This document shows, piece by piece, positions 1-6,309 of a stretch of DNA of 6,749 nucleotides; the stretch's first letter is position 1; every line of letters begins with the position of its first letter. The translations under genes were made by a program, and so were the position numbers. This DNA is from an uncultured Blautia sp. (GTDB lineage Bacteria; Bacillota; Clostridia; Lachnospirales; Lachnospiraceae), in contig CAMNGN010000107.1 in NCBI GenBank assembly GCA_946538475.1, positions 1 through 6,749 on the forward strand. The letters run 5' to 3'. Under the pieces are notes generated by a model. The model was not told the origin of the DNA and made no database searches. It was given only the letters and a program-made list of their open reading frames with translations.

Positions 1-20
1 GATCAATCGGATTTATGATA

Positions 21-48
21 GGCGGAGATGATGTCTCCGTCTTTTTTT
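21..48 (+). terminator. Rho-independent terminator of an upstream gene
   Basis: An 8-bp stem (GGCGGAGA at 21-28 against TCTCCGTC at 34-41, with one G-T wobble) closes a 5-nt loop and is followed at once by seven T residues (42-48). This is a classic intrinsic terminator for rightward transcription. It must serve a gene to the left of the window, because no gene starts before it here. Its T-run is shared with the left arm of the palindrome at 43-101. Confidence 0.8.
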
Positions 49-101
49 GTGTGTCAAAAAGTGGAACCGTCCCCGTGTTCCACTTTTTGACACACAAAAA
101 A
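43..101. repeat. 25-bp inverted repeat with CGTCCCCGT loop (REP-like palindrome)
   Basis: Positions 43-67 are perfectly complementary to 77-101. The 9-nt loop (68-76) reads CGTCCCCGT. On the minus strand the loop and its edge read ACGGGGACGGTTCC, the same core found in the larger palindrome at 1566-1679. Both therefore look like members of one palindromic repeat family. From memory, GGGGACGGTTC-type palindromes are common in intergenic regions of clostridial genomes and resemble REP elements moved by RAYT (IS200-like) transposases. That link is inference, and no transposase is present here. In RNA it would fold into a strong hairpin directly after the terminator. Confidence 0.85.
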
Positions 102-212
102 GCAGGTCAATTTTTTACTACTTCCCTGCCCTTCTTACCCAACGAAGCCCCAAACAGGGCAAATAAAGACGATTTACTGTGTTTCGAAAGTGTATTTTTA
201 ACCACCACCCTA

Positions 213-221
213 TGATACAAT
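213..221 (+). promoter_or_regulatory. Probable extended -10 promoter of the MFS gene
   Basis: TGATACAAT matches an extended -10 element (TGn followed by TACAAT at 216-221). It lies 35 bases before the ATG at 257, which leaves room for a short leader containing the ribosome binding site. No good TTGACA box sits 16-18 bases upstream (the stretch there is T-rich), which fits an extended -10 promoter but weakens the call. The terminator at 21-48 implies the gene needs its own promoter in this interval. Confidence 0.45.
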
Positions 222-242
222 GTCTACATACCAAAAATCATC

Positions 243-248
243 AGGAGG
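243..248 (+). promoter_or_regulatory. Ribosome binding site fixing the MFS start at 257
   Basis: AGGAGG lies 8 bases before the ATG at 257. The reading frame is open further upstream, with an ATG at 179, but that one lies before the proposed promoter and has no ribosome binding site. The start at 257 also gives a normal OFA-family N-terminus (NRWIYAVIG). Confidence 0.85.
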
Positions 249-256
249 TTTTTCAT

Positions 257-1474
257 ATGAAATCGCTTAATCGATGGATATACGCGGTTATCGGAACTAT
301 TGTTCTTTTGCTGGCCGGTCTCGTCTATGCATGGTCTGTGATGGCCAAGACGATCGGGGCTTCGCGCACGGAGTGGACGGCGGCGCAGCTCTCTCTTGCT
401 TTCACGCTCGTGATGGCTTTCTTCTGCATCGGCTGCCTGATCGCCGGAGTTCTTTCCAAAAAAGTCAAACCGAATATCTACGTCATCGTCTCTGCAATTC
501 TGTTTCTGGCAGGCTTTATGCTGGCAGCCACTACAGGGGACAGCCCGACGATGTTGTACCTGGGCTTTGGTGTTCTGGGCGGCATGGGCGCAGGATTTGC
601 CTATAACGCGGTTATGAGTACGATCTCGGCCTGGTTCCCGGATAAGCAGGGCCTCATCTCCGGTATTCTGCTGATGGGCTTCGGACTTTCTGCTTTTATC
701 ATCGGCAAAATTTTTGCCGCTGCCGCACCGCCGGATGGAACTGACGCGTGGAAAGGCGTCTTCCGCATTCTGGGCATCGTGATCTTTGTGGTCTTTATTA
801 TTTGCAGCTTTTTCTTTGTCCGTCCGGGCAAGGATTTTACCCCGCCGACAGCAGGCAAGAAGAAAAAAGGCAGAGAGCCGGCATGCGATGTCGATACGGC
901 AACGATGGTGAAAATGCCTTGTTTCTGGCTGTATTATGTTTGGGCTATTCTTGTCAGTGCGGCCGGGCTTGCTCTGGTTTCTCAGGCAGGCGGTATCGCC
1001 ACACAGGCAGGTGAAGGCGTCAGCGCCGGTACTATTGCTACCGTGGTTGGCCTGATCTCGATCCTTAATGGTATCGGCCGAGTGATCTTCGGTGCTATGT
1101 ATGATAAATGCGGCTACCGTGTCACCATGCTTGTGGACATGGCGGTCTTTGCTGTAGCCGGGTTCATCCTTATGGCAGCGCTTAAGGGAAATTCCTTTAC
1201 TTTGATCATCGTTGGATTTATCGTGGGCGGATTTGCCTACGGCGGTGTGACTCCTACCAACTCGGCGCTGATCAGCGACTTCTTTGGAAGGACGCATTAT
1301 TCTCTGAACTTTTCTATTATCAATACTAACCTGTTGATTGCTTCCTTTGCTTCTACCATCGCAGGAAAGCTGTATGACAGCAGCGGATCCTATATGAGCA
1401 CGATTATTATGATGCTCGGGGTTGTTGTTGCAGGGCTTGTGGTGTTCCTGGGAATCAGACGGCCGGAGAAGTGA
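257..1474 (+). CDS. OFA-family MFS transporter (oxalate/formate antiporter-like)
   Basis: Encodes a 405-residue inner-membrane carrier of the major facilitator superfamily. About 12 hydrophobic helices can be placed, roughly at residues 6-29, 47-65, 75-92, 98-121, 134-153, 169-188, 223-245, 257-277, 289-308, 313-338, 349-370 and 380-400. A positively charged central loop (about 189-220, with KKKK at 201-204) separates the two six-helix halves. The family signature in helix 4 and the following loop is clear: GGMGAGFAYN (108-117), then WFPDKQG (126-132). The start NRWIYAVIG with a YAWS motif in helix 1 is also typical of the oxalate:formate antiporter (OFA) group. Length is normal and the gene looks intact. 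The substrate cannot be read from sequence; OFA members carry small monocarboxylates or dicarboxylates, and many annotated ones are uncharacterised. It is monocistronic, convergent with lpdA, and has a REP-like palindrome on each side. Confidence 0.9.
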   Translation: MKSLNRWIYAVIGTIVLLLAGLVYAWSVMAKTIGASRTEWTAAQLSLAFTLVMAFFCIGCLIAGVLSKKVKPNIYVIVSAILFLAGFMLAATTGDSPTMLYLGFGVLGGMGAGFAYNAVMSTISAWFPDKQGLISGILLMGFGLSAFIIGKIFAAAAPPDGTDAWKGVFRILGIVIFVVFIICSFFFVRPGKDFTPPTAGKKKKGREPACDVDTATMVKMPCFWLYYVWAILVSAAGLALVSQAGGIATQAGEGVSAGTIATVVGLISILNGIGRVIFGAMYDKCGYRVTMLVDMAVFAVAGFILMAALKGNSFTLIIVGFIVGGFAYGGVTPTNSALISDFFGRTHYSLNFSIINTNLLIASFASTIAGKLYDSSGSYMSTIIMMLGVVVAGLVVFLGIRRPEK

Positions 1475-1565
1475 TGTTTGTGGTTGTCTTTTCCGGTCTT
1501 CCGAGGGCTAATCCTGACAGAGAAAACTGCGAGTAATGACGTTTGCAGTCGTCCGTTTCGATGAC

Positions 1566-1679
1566 AACGGGGACGGTTCTCAATGAGTATTTGGGGACGT
1601 TTCTCAACGACTCATTTTTGTGAGCAAAAATGAGTCGTTGAGAAACGTCCCCAAATACTCATTGAGAACCGTCCCCGTT
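1566..1679. repeat. Perfect 55-bp inverted repeat between convergent genes
   Basis: Positions 1566-1620 are exactly complementary to 1625-1679, leaving a 4-nt loop (TGAG, 1621-1624). I found no mismatch in 55 pairs. Each arm is itself built from two related 24-bp subunits starting GGGGACGGTTCTCAA (1569) and GGGGACGTTTCTCAA (1593), so the element holds four copies of the box, two per strand. It starts 91 bases after the MFS stop and ends 7 bases before the lpdA stop codon. Transcripts from both sides would form a very long hairpin, which could end transcription or protect 3' ends, but neither outer edge has a T-run like that of an intrinsic terminator. The core is shared with the palindrome at 43-101, suggesting one REP/MITE-like family. 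Confidence 0.95.
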
Positions 1680-1686
1680 TGTTCCG

Positions 1687-3276
1687 TCACCTGCACGCGT
1701 CAGTAATCGCTTCGCAGAATGTGGGATGTGGTCTTACCACGCTGAACATTTGCTCGGTTGTCAGGCCGTGCACGATAGCTTCGGCGAATTCACTTATCAT
1801 GTCGGATGCCCTGGCGCACATCATCTGGGCTCCGAGGATCTTATGAGTTCCTTTTTCGAAAACCACTTTGATAAAGCCTCTCTCCTGCGCAGAAAGCACT
1901 GTCTTTCCGTTTGCGGACATGACGACTTTTCGGCTGTCTGCATCGATTCCCAGGCTGCCGGCTTGTTCTGTGGTGAGGCCGACGGATGCGATCTCGGGAT
2001 CTGTATAAATGCAGGCCGGGATTATGTCGGCGCGTACCGGTGCCGGTACATTATTCATATGAGCAAGAGCGTTGCGTCCCATAGCGGTAGCCGCGTGAGC
2101 CAGCATTATTCCGCCTGTCGCATCGCCGATGGCATAGATATTCGGCACGTTTGTCTGTCCGTTTGCATCGGTGAGGATTCGGCCTCTTTCAGTAGCTATC
2201 GTAATGTCTGCTCCAAAAAGGCCGGTAGTGTTCGGGCGGCGTCCTGTGCAGATCAGGATGCAGTCTGCCTGAATTGTGTGGGCTTTGTCTTTCTCTGTGT
2301 AGACGCACTCCAGGAGTCCTTTTTCCGAAGAAGTCTTGCTATCCTCCTCCGCAGAAGCCTTACAATTATCACCTTCGGAAATCTTACAATTCTCCTCTAC
2401 TGAAACTTTGCAATCCTCCCCTACCGGAACCTTACGCTTCTCTTCTACAGGAGTCTCATTACTCTCTCCCGCAGATGCCTTGCGGATTTCTTCCACCCGC
2501 GCGCCGGTGCAGATAGTCACGCCGCGTTTTTTCATCAGCATCTTCAGGCTCTGAGAAAGCTCTTTGTCCATGTTGGCAATGATCTTAGGAAGTGCCTCAA
2601 GGACGGTGACTTTTGTGCCGAAGGCACTGTAGACTGATGCAAACTCCATGCCGATCACGCCGCCGCCGATGATCAAAAGGTGCTCGGGAAGGTCTCTCTT
2701 CTCCAGCAGTTCGTCGGAAGTCACCACGCCCGGAAGATCGGTGCCGGGGATGGGTGGCATGGATGCTATGCTTCCGGTTGCAATTATAATGTGTTCTGCA
2801 TCCAGCGTTATTGATTTACAGTTTTCCCCTGTTGTCTCAGCATTATGCGAAACTACATCATCTCCGCTTGCCTCCGCATTATGTGGTTCCAGTTTTTTCT
2901 TTGTTACCTCCACAGTGTGCGGATCCAAAATCTTTCCGGTTCCTTCGATCACATCCACTTTCTTCTGTTTCATCAGCATTGCGATCCCGGAACGCAGAGT
3001 ATCCAGCACTTCTGTCTTTCGGTTCTGGATCTTTTCCATATCAAATGAAACGCCCTCGGCGTGGAGGCCGAAGCGCTCACATTCTTTCATCTGCCGGTAC
3101 AGATCTGCTGAGTGCAGCAGCGTCTTGGTCGGAATGCAGCCGTGGTTCAGGCAGGTACCTCCCAGAGCTTCTTTCTCGATCAGGGCTGTCTTCATGCCGT
3201 AGGTTCCTGCAGCCTCCAGGGCAGTTTCGTACCCGCCCGGGCCGGCTCCGATGATCACAAGATCATAATCTTTCAT
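1687..3276 (-). CDS. lpdA: Dihydrolipoyl dehydrogenase (E3 / glycine cleavage L-protein) with repeat-expanded loops
   Basis: FAD-dependent enzyme that re-oxidises dihydrolipoyl groups (here most likely on GcvH) with NAD+, in the cytoplasm. The 529-residue protein shows the FAD-binding GAGPGG (10-15), the redox disulfide C42/C47 in GGTCLNHGC, ATGS (166-169), the NAD-binding GGGVIG (204-209), GRRPNT (345-350), the second FAD motif YAIGDATGG (381-389), and the C-terminal HPT with H517 and E522 of the His-Glu pair. All catalytic parts are present. Usual family length is about 450-475; the surplus is explained by two in-frame repeat insertions (residues 130-153 and 267-322). There is no N-terminal lipoyl domain. 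The start at 3276 is chosen because AAAGAGGT (3282-3289) lies 5 bases upstream and MKDYDLVIIGAGPGG is the normal N-terminus; an in-frame extension to 3357 lacks a ribosome binding site and enters the 64-bp repeats. It is the last gene of the gcvPA-gcvPB-lplA-lpdA series, 475 bases after lplA. Confidence 0.95.
   Translation of the reverse strand: MKDYDLVIIGAGPGGYETALEAAGTYGMKTALIEKEALGGTCLNHGCIPTKTLLHSADLYRQMKECERFGLHAEGVSFDMEKIQNRKTEVLDTLRSGIAMLMKQKKVDVIEGTGKILDPHTVEVTKKKLEPHNAEASGDDVVSHNAETTGENCKSITLDAEHIIIATGSIASMPPIPGTDLPGVVTSDELLEKRDLPEHLLIIGGGVIGMEFASVYSAFGTKVTVLEALPKIIANMDKELSQSLKMLMKKRGVTICTGARVEEIRKASAGESNETPVEEKRKVPVGEDCKVSVEENCKISEGDNCKASAEEDSKTSSEKGLLECVYTEKDKAHTIQADCILICTGRRPNTTGLFGADITIATERGRILTDANGQTNVPNIYAIGDATGGIMLAHAATAMGRNALAHMNNVPAPVRADIIPACIYTDPEIASVGLTTEQAGSLGIDADSRKVVMSANGKTVLSAQERGFIKVVFEKGTHKILGAQMMCARASDMISEFAEAIVHGLTTEQMFSVVRPHPTFCEAITDACR
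2311..2502 (-). repeat. 24-bp (8-aa) in-frame tandem repeat inside lpdA
   Basis: Eight consecutive 24-bp units lie exactly in frame, encoding residues 259-322. The first, ARVEEIRK (2479-2502), is the expected E3 sequence after the strand that leads out of the NAD domain. Later units are diverged copies such as TPVEEKRK, VSVEENCK and ASAEEDSK; the last (TSSEKGLL) fades back into normal enzyme sequence. A rough consensus is [AVT]-[SP]-V-E-E-x-C-K. The expansion adds about 56 acidic and lysine-rich residues to a loop in the NAD-binding domain, before the strand ending in LICTGRRPNT. The reading frame and all catalytic motifs survive. The units differ from one another, so the expansion is not brand new or is evolving quickly. 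Confidence 0.9.
2818..2925 (-). repeat. 36-bp (12-aa) in-frame tandem repeat inside lpdA
   Basis: Three consecutive 36-bp units encode residues 118-153: DPHTVEVTKKKL (2890-2925), EPHNAEASGDDV (2854-2889) and VSHNAETTGENC (2818-2853). The first unit corresponds to the usual E3 stretch between GTGKI and the ATGS motif, so units two and three are extra copies. Units two and three share the core HNAE. The repeat enlarges a turn in the FAD domain by 24 residues without breaking the frame. Confidence 0.85.
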
Positions 3277-3340
3277 TATATACCTCTTTTTTATTTCTAA
3301 ACCTGACTTAACGTGCATTCTATTTCTGTTTACATCCACA

Positions 3341-3730
3341 CATACGGCGGGCAGCAAAGCATGCTTAATTACCTATGCCTGCCCTTCTCCCGTTTTAAGT
3401 CAAGCATACAGCGGGATACAAGAATAGCTTGTTTGCCTTCGCCTGCCAATTTTCCCGTTTTAGCCATACATACGGCGGACCGCAAAACAAACTTGTTTGC
3501 CTTCGCCTGTCATTTTCTCCGTTTTAGCCATACATACGACGGGATTCAAGACTAGCTTGTTTACCTTCGCTCGCCACACATCCCGCCTCAGTTTTGCATA
3601 CGGCGGGCTGTAAGACAAGCTTGTTTACCTTCGCCCGTCATGCTTTCCGTCTCTGCCACACATACGGCGGGCTACAAGACATGCTTAATCACCTTCGCCC
3701 ACCGCAGTTTCACATATGGCAAATCACAAG
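3341..3730. repeat. 64-bp intergenic tandem repeat array, about 6.3 units
   Basis: Units begin with CATACGGCGGG or a close variant at 3341, 3405, 3469, 3533, 3597 and 3661. The first five are exactly 64 bases each; the sixth is shortened to 52, and a seventh partial copy (CATATGGCAAATCACAAG) starts at 3713. A tail of a further unit may precede the array (about 3325-3340). By hand, units two and three agree at 51 of 64 positions. Conserved blocks are unit positions 1-10, about 24-40 (CTTGTTTACCTTCGCC type) and 51-64 (CCGTTTTAGCCATA type); positions 11-23 and 41-50 vary. The array fills most of the 475-base gap between lplA and lpdA, and no gene is supported there. A period of 64 is not a multiple of three, so the array is not a repeat protein. 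If the operon is read through, it lies in the mRNA ahead of lpdA. Confidence 0.95.
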
Positions 3731-3751
3731 CAAATAGGGGGCTAAAATACC

Positions 3752-4777
3752 TCAAACTTCTCTTTCCAATAGCTTGATTACATCGGAGATCTGCTGCCTC
3801 TGCTCTGTAGAAAAATCAGCACTCCTGTCAAGCACTGCGATAAGTGTCTCTCTAGTGTAGGGGCACTTCCGAAGACAGCTCGACACTTTCTCCGCAAGCT
3901 CGGGATCCATGGCGTCGGTATGGCAGATACAATCTTCCACTGTTTCGTGGTTTACCTGCAGCAGAATCTCGATCCCGCCCCAGAGATAGCGCTCGGACAG
4001 ACGGTGAGTGAAGGGAAGGTTTCTCCCATACAGCCACTCCCGTGAGGAAAAGAACTCCGTGTCTTTCCGTATCTCCTCAGCTGCATCATCGGAGAAAAAT
4101 GATCCGTCAAGCTCTTCTGCGGGCCCGCCATACACCTCCGAAAAAGCCTTTGTCAAGCTCTCGGACAGCAGATCCGCGGTGATATGCGGGCAGTATTCCT
4201 TCAGATTCACCACTCGCGAGCGCACGGAATCCACGCCTTTTCCCTTCAGTTTTTCGGGGTCGACGTGCAGATACCGGGACAGCTTTTCTCTGTCCACATC
4301 CATCATCAGCGTGCCGTGGTGGTAGCAGAACTCGCCGCTTTTATAAAAGGCATTGCCTGAGAATTTTCGCCCTTCCGCGGTCAGGTCGTTCCGCCCTGTC
4401 TTCTGTGCAGGGACCCCGAGAGAATTGACCGCCCGCAGGATCACATCCAGCTGGCGCGAAACATCGTAGTCCGGTTTTCGCACGCAGAAAGTAAAATTCA
4501 GGTTCCCCAGGTCATGATAAACAGCCCCACCACCCGAGAGACGGCGGACAAGATATCCGCCGTCTTCTGTAAGTTTCTCTATATTGCATTCTTTGTGAGG
4601 GTTTTGATTTTTGCCGATCACGACAGTGTTTCGGTTCTGCCACAGGTAGAGGATGCACTGACCTTCTTGTACATGAAATGTCAGGTATTTTTCTACGGCC
4701 AAATTGTGATATGGATATAAGCAGATGTTCTTATTCTTCTCCCGATATACGTTAAGCCTCGGATTGTGATTCGACAT
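3752..4777 (-). CDS. lplA: Lipoate-protein ligase A
   Basis: Cytoplasmic enzyme that activates free lipoate with ATP to lipoyl-AMP and transfers it to a lysine of a lipoyl-domain protein; here the likely target is GcvH. The 341-residue protein has the family motifs in order: HNLAVEKYL (24-32), WQNRNTVVIGKNQNP (46-60), RRLSGGGAVYHD (78-89), and GRKFSGNA (136-143), where K138 aligns with the catalytic lysine. HHGTLMMDVD follows at 153-162. The C-terminal part (about 250-341) matches the small accessory domain of bacterial LplA, so both domains are on one chain. It lies 134 bases after gcvPB and upstream of lpdA on the same strand, a common arrangement in Firmicutes glycine cleavage clusters. 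An octanoyltransferase (LipM/LipL type) is a less likely alternative, since the residue pattern and the two-domain length favour LplA. Confidence 0.92.
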   Translation of the reverse strand: MSNHNPRLNVYREKNKNICLYPYHNLAVEKYLTFHVQEGQCILYLWQNRNTVVIGKNQNPHKECNIEKLTEDGGYLVRRLSGGGAVYHDLGNLNFTFCVRKPDYDVSRQLDVILRAVNSLGVPAQKTGRNDLTAEGRKFSGNAFYKSGEFCYHHGTLMMDVDREKLSRYLHVDPEKLKGKGVDSVRSRVVNLKEYCPHITADLLSESLTKAFSEVYGGPAEELDGSFFSDDAAEEIRKDTEFFSSREWLYGRNLPFTHRLSERYLWGGIEILLQVNHETVEDCICHTDAMDPELAEKVSSCLRKCPYTRETLIAVLDRSADFSTEQRQQISDVIKLLEREV

Positions 4778-4786
4778 GGAGTACAT

Positions 4787-4792
4787 CTCCTT
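4787..4792 (-). promoter_or_regulatory. Ribosome binding site fixing the lplA start at 4777
   Basis: On the minus strand AAGGAG lies 9 bases before the ATG at 4777 (MSNHN). Two upstream in-frame starts are possible: an ATG at 4786, which abuts this site and so cannot use it, and a TTG at 4825 with no convincing site. The 341-residue form is therefore preferred. Confidence 0.8.
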
Positions 4793-4911
4793 AATCTTTT
4801 CTTGTATTAGTTTGTCAAGAAACAATCTTCTCTAATCATTTGCCCGGTATCGCTCCGTCAGAGATCATATTTCCTCATCCTTCTCGTGATAATCATTCGG
4901 ACGGAAATCCA

Positions 4912-6309
4912 TCAACCCTCAAAATCATACCGAATCACCGGCGTCCTCGCTGCCTGCACCTCATCCGGCCTGCGGATAGGTGTGCGGACCGGTTTCTCAT
5001 GCATCGCCTCGGGATGCTGCACAGCTTCGTCATAAATGGCACGGAAGATCGCAATCGCCTCGTCCAGGGTCTCCTTGGTCTCGGTCTCGGTCGGCTCCAC
5101 CATCAGCGCCTCGTGTACGATGAGCGGGAAGTACATCGTCGGCGGATGGATACCATGGTCGAGCATGGCCTTGGCCACATCCAGAGCGGACACGCCGGTC
5201 TTCTCCTTCAGCTCCTCCAGACAGATGACAAACTCATGCATGCAGGTGCGATCATAAGCCAGCGGATAGATATCCTTCAGCTTTTCTTTCATATAGTTGG
5301 CATTCAATACGGCATTTTCAGCTGCCGCCGGTACTCCCTCGCGACCGATCGAGAGGATGTACGCCAGCGCCTTCACCGCCACCAGGAAGTTGCCGCCGAA
5401 AGAGCGCACGTTTCCGATGCTCTCCGGACTTTCCTTCCCCGGCAGATACTTGGCCAGGAACGCCTTGCAGCCGCTCGGGCCGCTTCCCGGACCGCCGCCG
5501 CCGTGAGGTGTCGAGAAGGTCTTGTGCAGATTCACATGGACCACGTCAAAGCCCATGTCGCCCGGGCGCGCGATGCCCATGACCGCGTTCAGATTGGCGC
5601 CGTCATAGTAGCAAAGTCCGCCTGCTTCGTGGACGATGCGCGTGATCTCGAGGATATTCGGGTCGAAAAGTCCAACGGTGTTAGGGTTGGTCAGCATCAG
5701 GCCGGCGGTGTCTTCGCCGACAGCTGCTTTCAGTGCTTCCAGATCCACGCAGCCCTTATCGTCCGAAGCTATGCTCACCACCTGAAAACCTGCCATCGCC
5801 GCGCTGGCGGGGTTGGTTCCGTGGGCGGAATCGGGCACGATGATCTTTGTTCTTTTCAGATCGCCTTTTTCGCGATGATATGCCTTGATCAGCAGAAGGC
5901 CGGTAAATTCGCCATGTGCGCCGGCTGCGGGCTGAAGAGAAACCGCGTCCATGCCGGTGATCTCGCAGAGATATTTCTCCAGCGTGTCGCAGACTACGTG
6001 GCAGCCTTTAACGGTATCGGCATCCTGCAGCGGGTGGATGCGGGTGAAGCCCGGAAGAGCCGCTGCTTCTTCGTTGATCTGCGGATTATATTTCATTGTG
6101 CACGAGCCGAGGGGATAAAATCCGTCATTTACGCCGTGGGTCTGCTTGGCCAGCTCGGTGTAGTGGCGGTCCACTTCGGTCTCGGGCAGCTCGGGCAGTC
6201 TCAGTGTCGCTTCCCGTCCGGGTGCGTTCGGGATGACGACCGGCACATCGCATTCCGGAATATACTGTGTGCCTCTTCCGGCTCTGCTTCTTTCAAATAT
6301 AAGCTTCAT
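4912..6309 (-). CDS. gcvPB: Glycine dehydrogenase (decarboxylating) subunit 2 (P-protein, beta subunit)
   Basis: PLP-binding subunit of the two-subunit glycine decarboxylase. With GcvPA it removes CO2 from glycine and passes the aminomethyl group to the lipoyl arm of GcvH. The 465-residue protein carries GFYPLGSCTMKYNP (63-76), QPAAGAHGE (126-134), DSAHGTNPASA (160-170), YYDGANLNA (234-242), the PLP lysine K263 in HVNLHKTFSTPHG (258-270), and the glycine-rich GGGGPGSGP (270-278). Length is close to the family norm (about 470-490) and no defect is seen. The ATG overlaps the gcvPA stop as ATGA (6306-6309), and a strong AAGGAGGT (6319-6326) lies 9 bases upstream inside the gcvPA end, which indicates translational coupling and equal output of the two subunits. 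lplA and lpdA follow on the same strand. Confidence 0.96.
   Translation of the reverse strand: MKLIFERSRAGRGTQYIPECDVPVVIPNAPGREATLRLPELPETEVDRHYTELAKQTHGVNDGFYPLGSCTMKYNPQINEEAAALPGFTRIHPLQDADTVKGCHVVCDTLEKYLCEITGMDAVSLQPAAGAHGEFTGLLLIKAYHREKGDLKRTKIIVPDSAHGTNPASAAMAGFQVVSIASDDKGCVDLEALKAAVGEDTAGLMLTNPNTVGLFDPNILEITRIVHEAGGLCYYDGANLNAVMGIARPGDMGFDVVHVNLHKTFSTPHGGGGPGSGPSGCKAFLAKYLPGKESPESIGNVRSFGGNFLVAVKALAYILSIGREGVPAAAENAVLNANYMKEKLKDIYPLAYDRTCMHEFVICLEELKEKTGVSALDVAKAMLDHGIHPPTMYFPLIVHEALMVEPTETETKETLDEAIAIFRAIYDEAVQHPEAMHEKPVRTPIRRPDEVQAARTPVIRYDFEG

Noticed and set aside
224..1297. Long minus-strand open frame of 357 codons across the MFS gene
   Set aside because: It is the opposite-strand shadow of a clearly recognisable MFS protein. 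The translation is rich in H, R, D and K with no family resemblance, and no ribosome binding site was noted.
1566..1679. Ordinary rho-independent terminator
   Set aside because: The 55-bp arms far exceed a terminator stem and neither outer edge has a T-run. It may still stop transcription, but it is better described as a palindromic repeat element.
3369..3467. Small minus-strand frame of 32 codons (MAKTGKLAGEGKQ...) within the 64-bp repeats
   Set aside because: There is no ribosome binding site ahead of it, and because 64 is not a multiple of three the frame shifts in each unit, so similar peptides are not maintained across the array.
3313..3555. Plus-strand frame of 80 codons in the repeat region
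   Set aside because: It crosses repeat units in changing frames, lacks a ribosome binding site and has no recognisable content.
3341..3730. CRISPR array
   Set aside because: Whole 64-bp units are similar, with variable blocks of only about 10-13 bases. There are no 30-40 bp unrelated spacers and no cas genes. The GTTTTAG string is only superficially like a type II repeat.
4790..4818. TTGACA (4813-4818) with a 17-base spacer to ATTAAG (4790-4795) as an lplA promoter
   Set aside because: ATTAAG is a poor -10 match and overlaps the ribosome binding site, so transcription would start at or inside the coding region.
4836..4868. Ten-residue leader peptide (MISDGAIPGK) upstream of lplA
   Set aside because: The GAGGA ahead of it is only 3 bases from the ATG, too close for normal initiation, and there is no attenuator-like structure or codon bias to suggest a leader.
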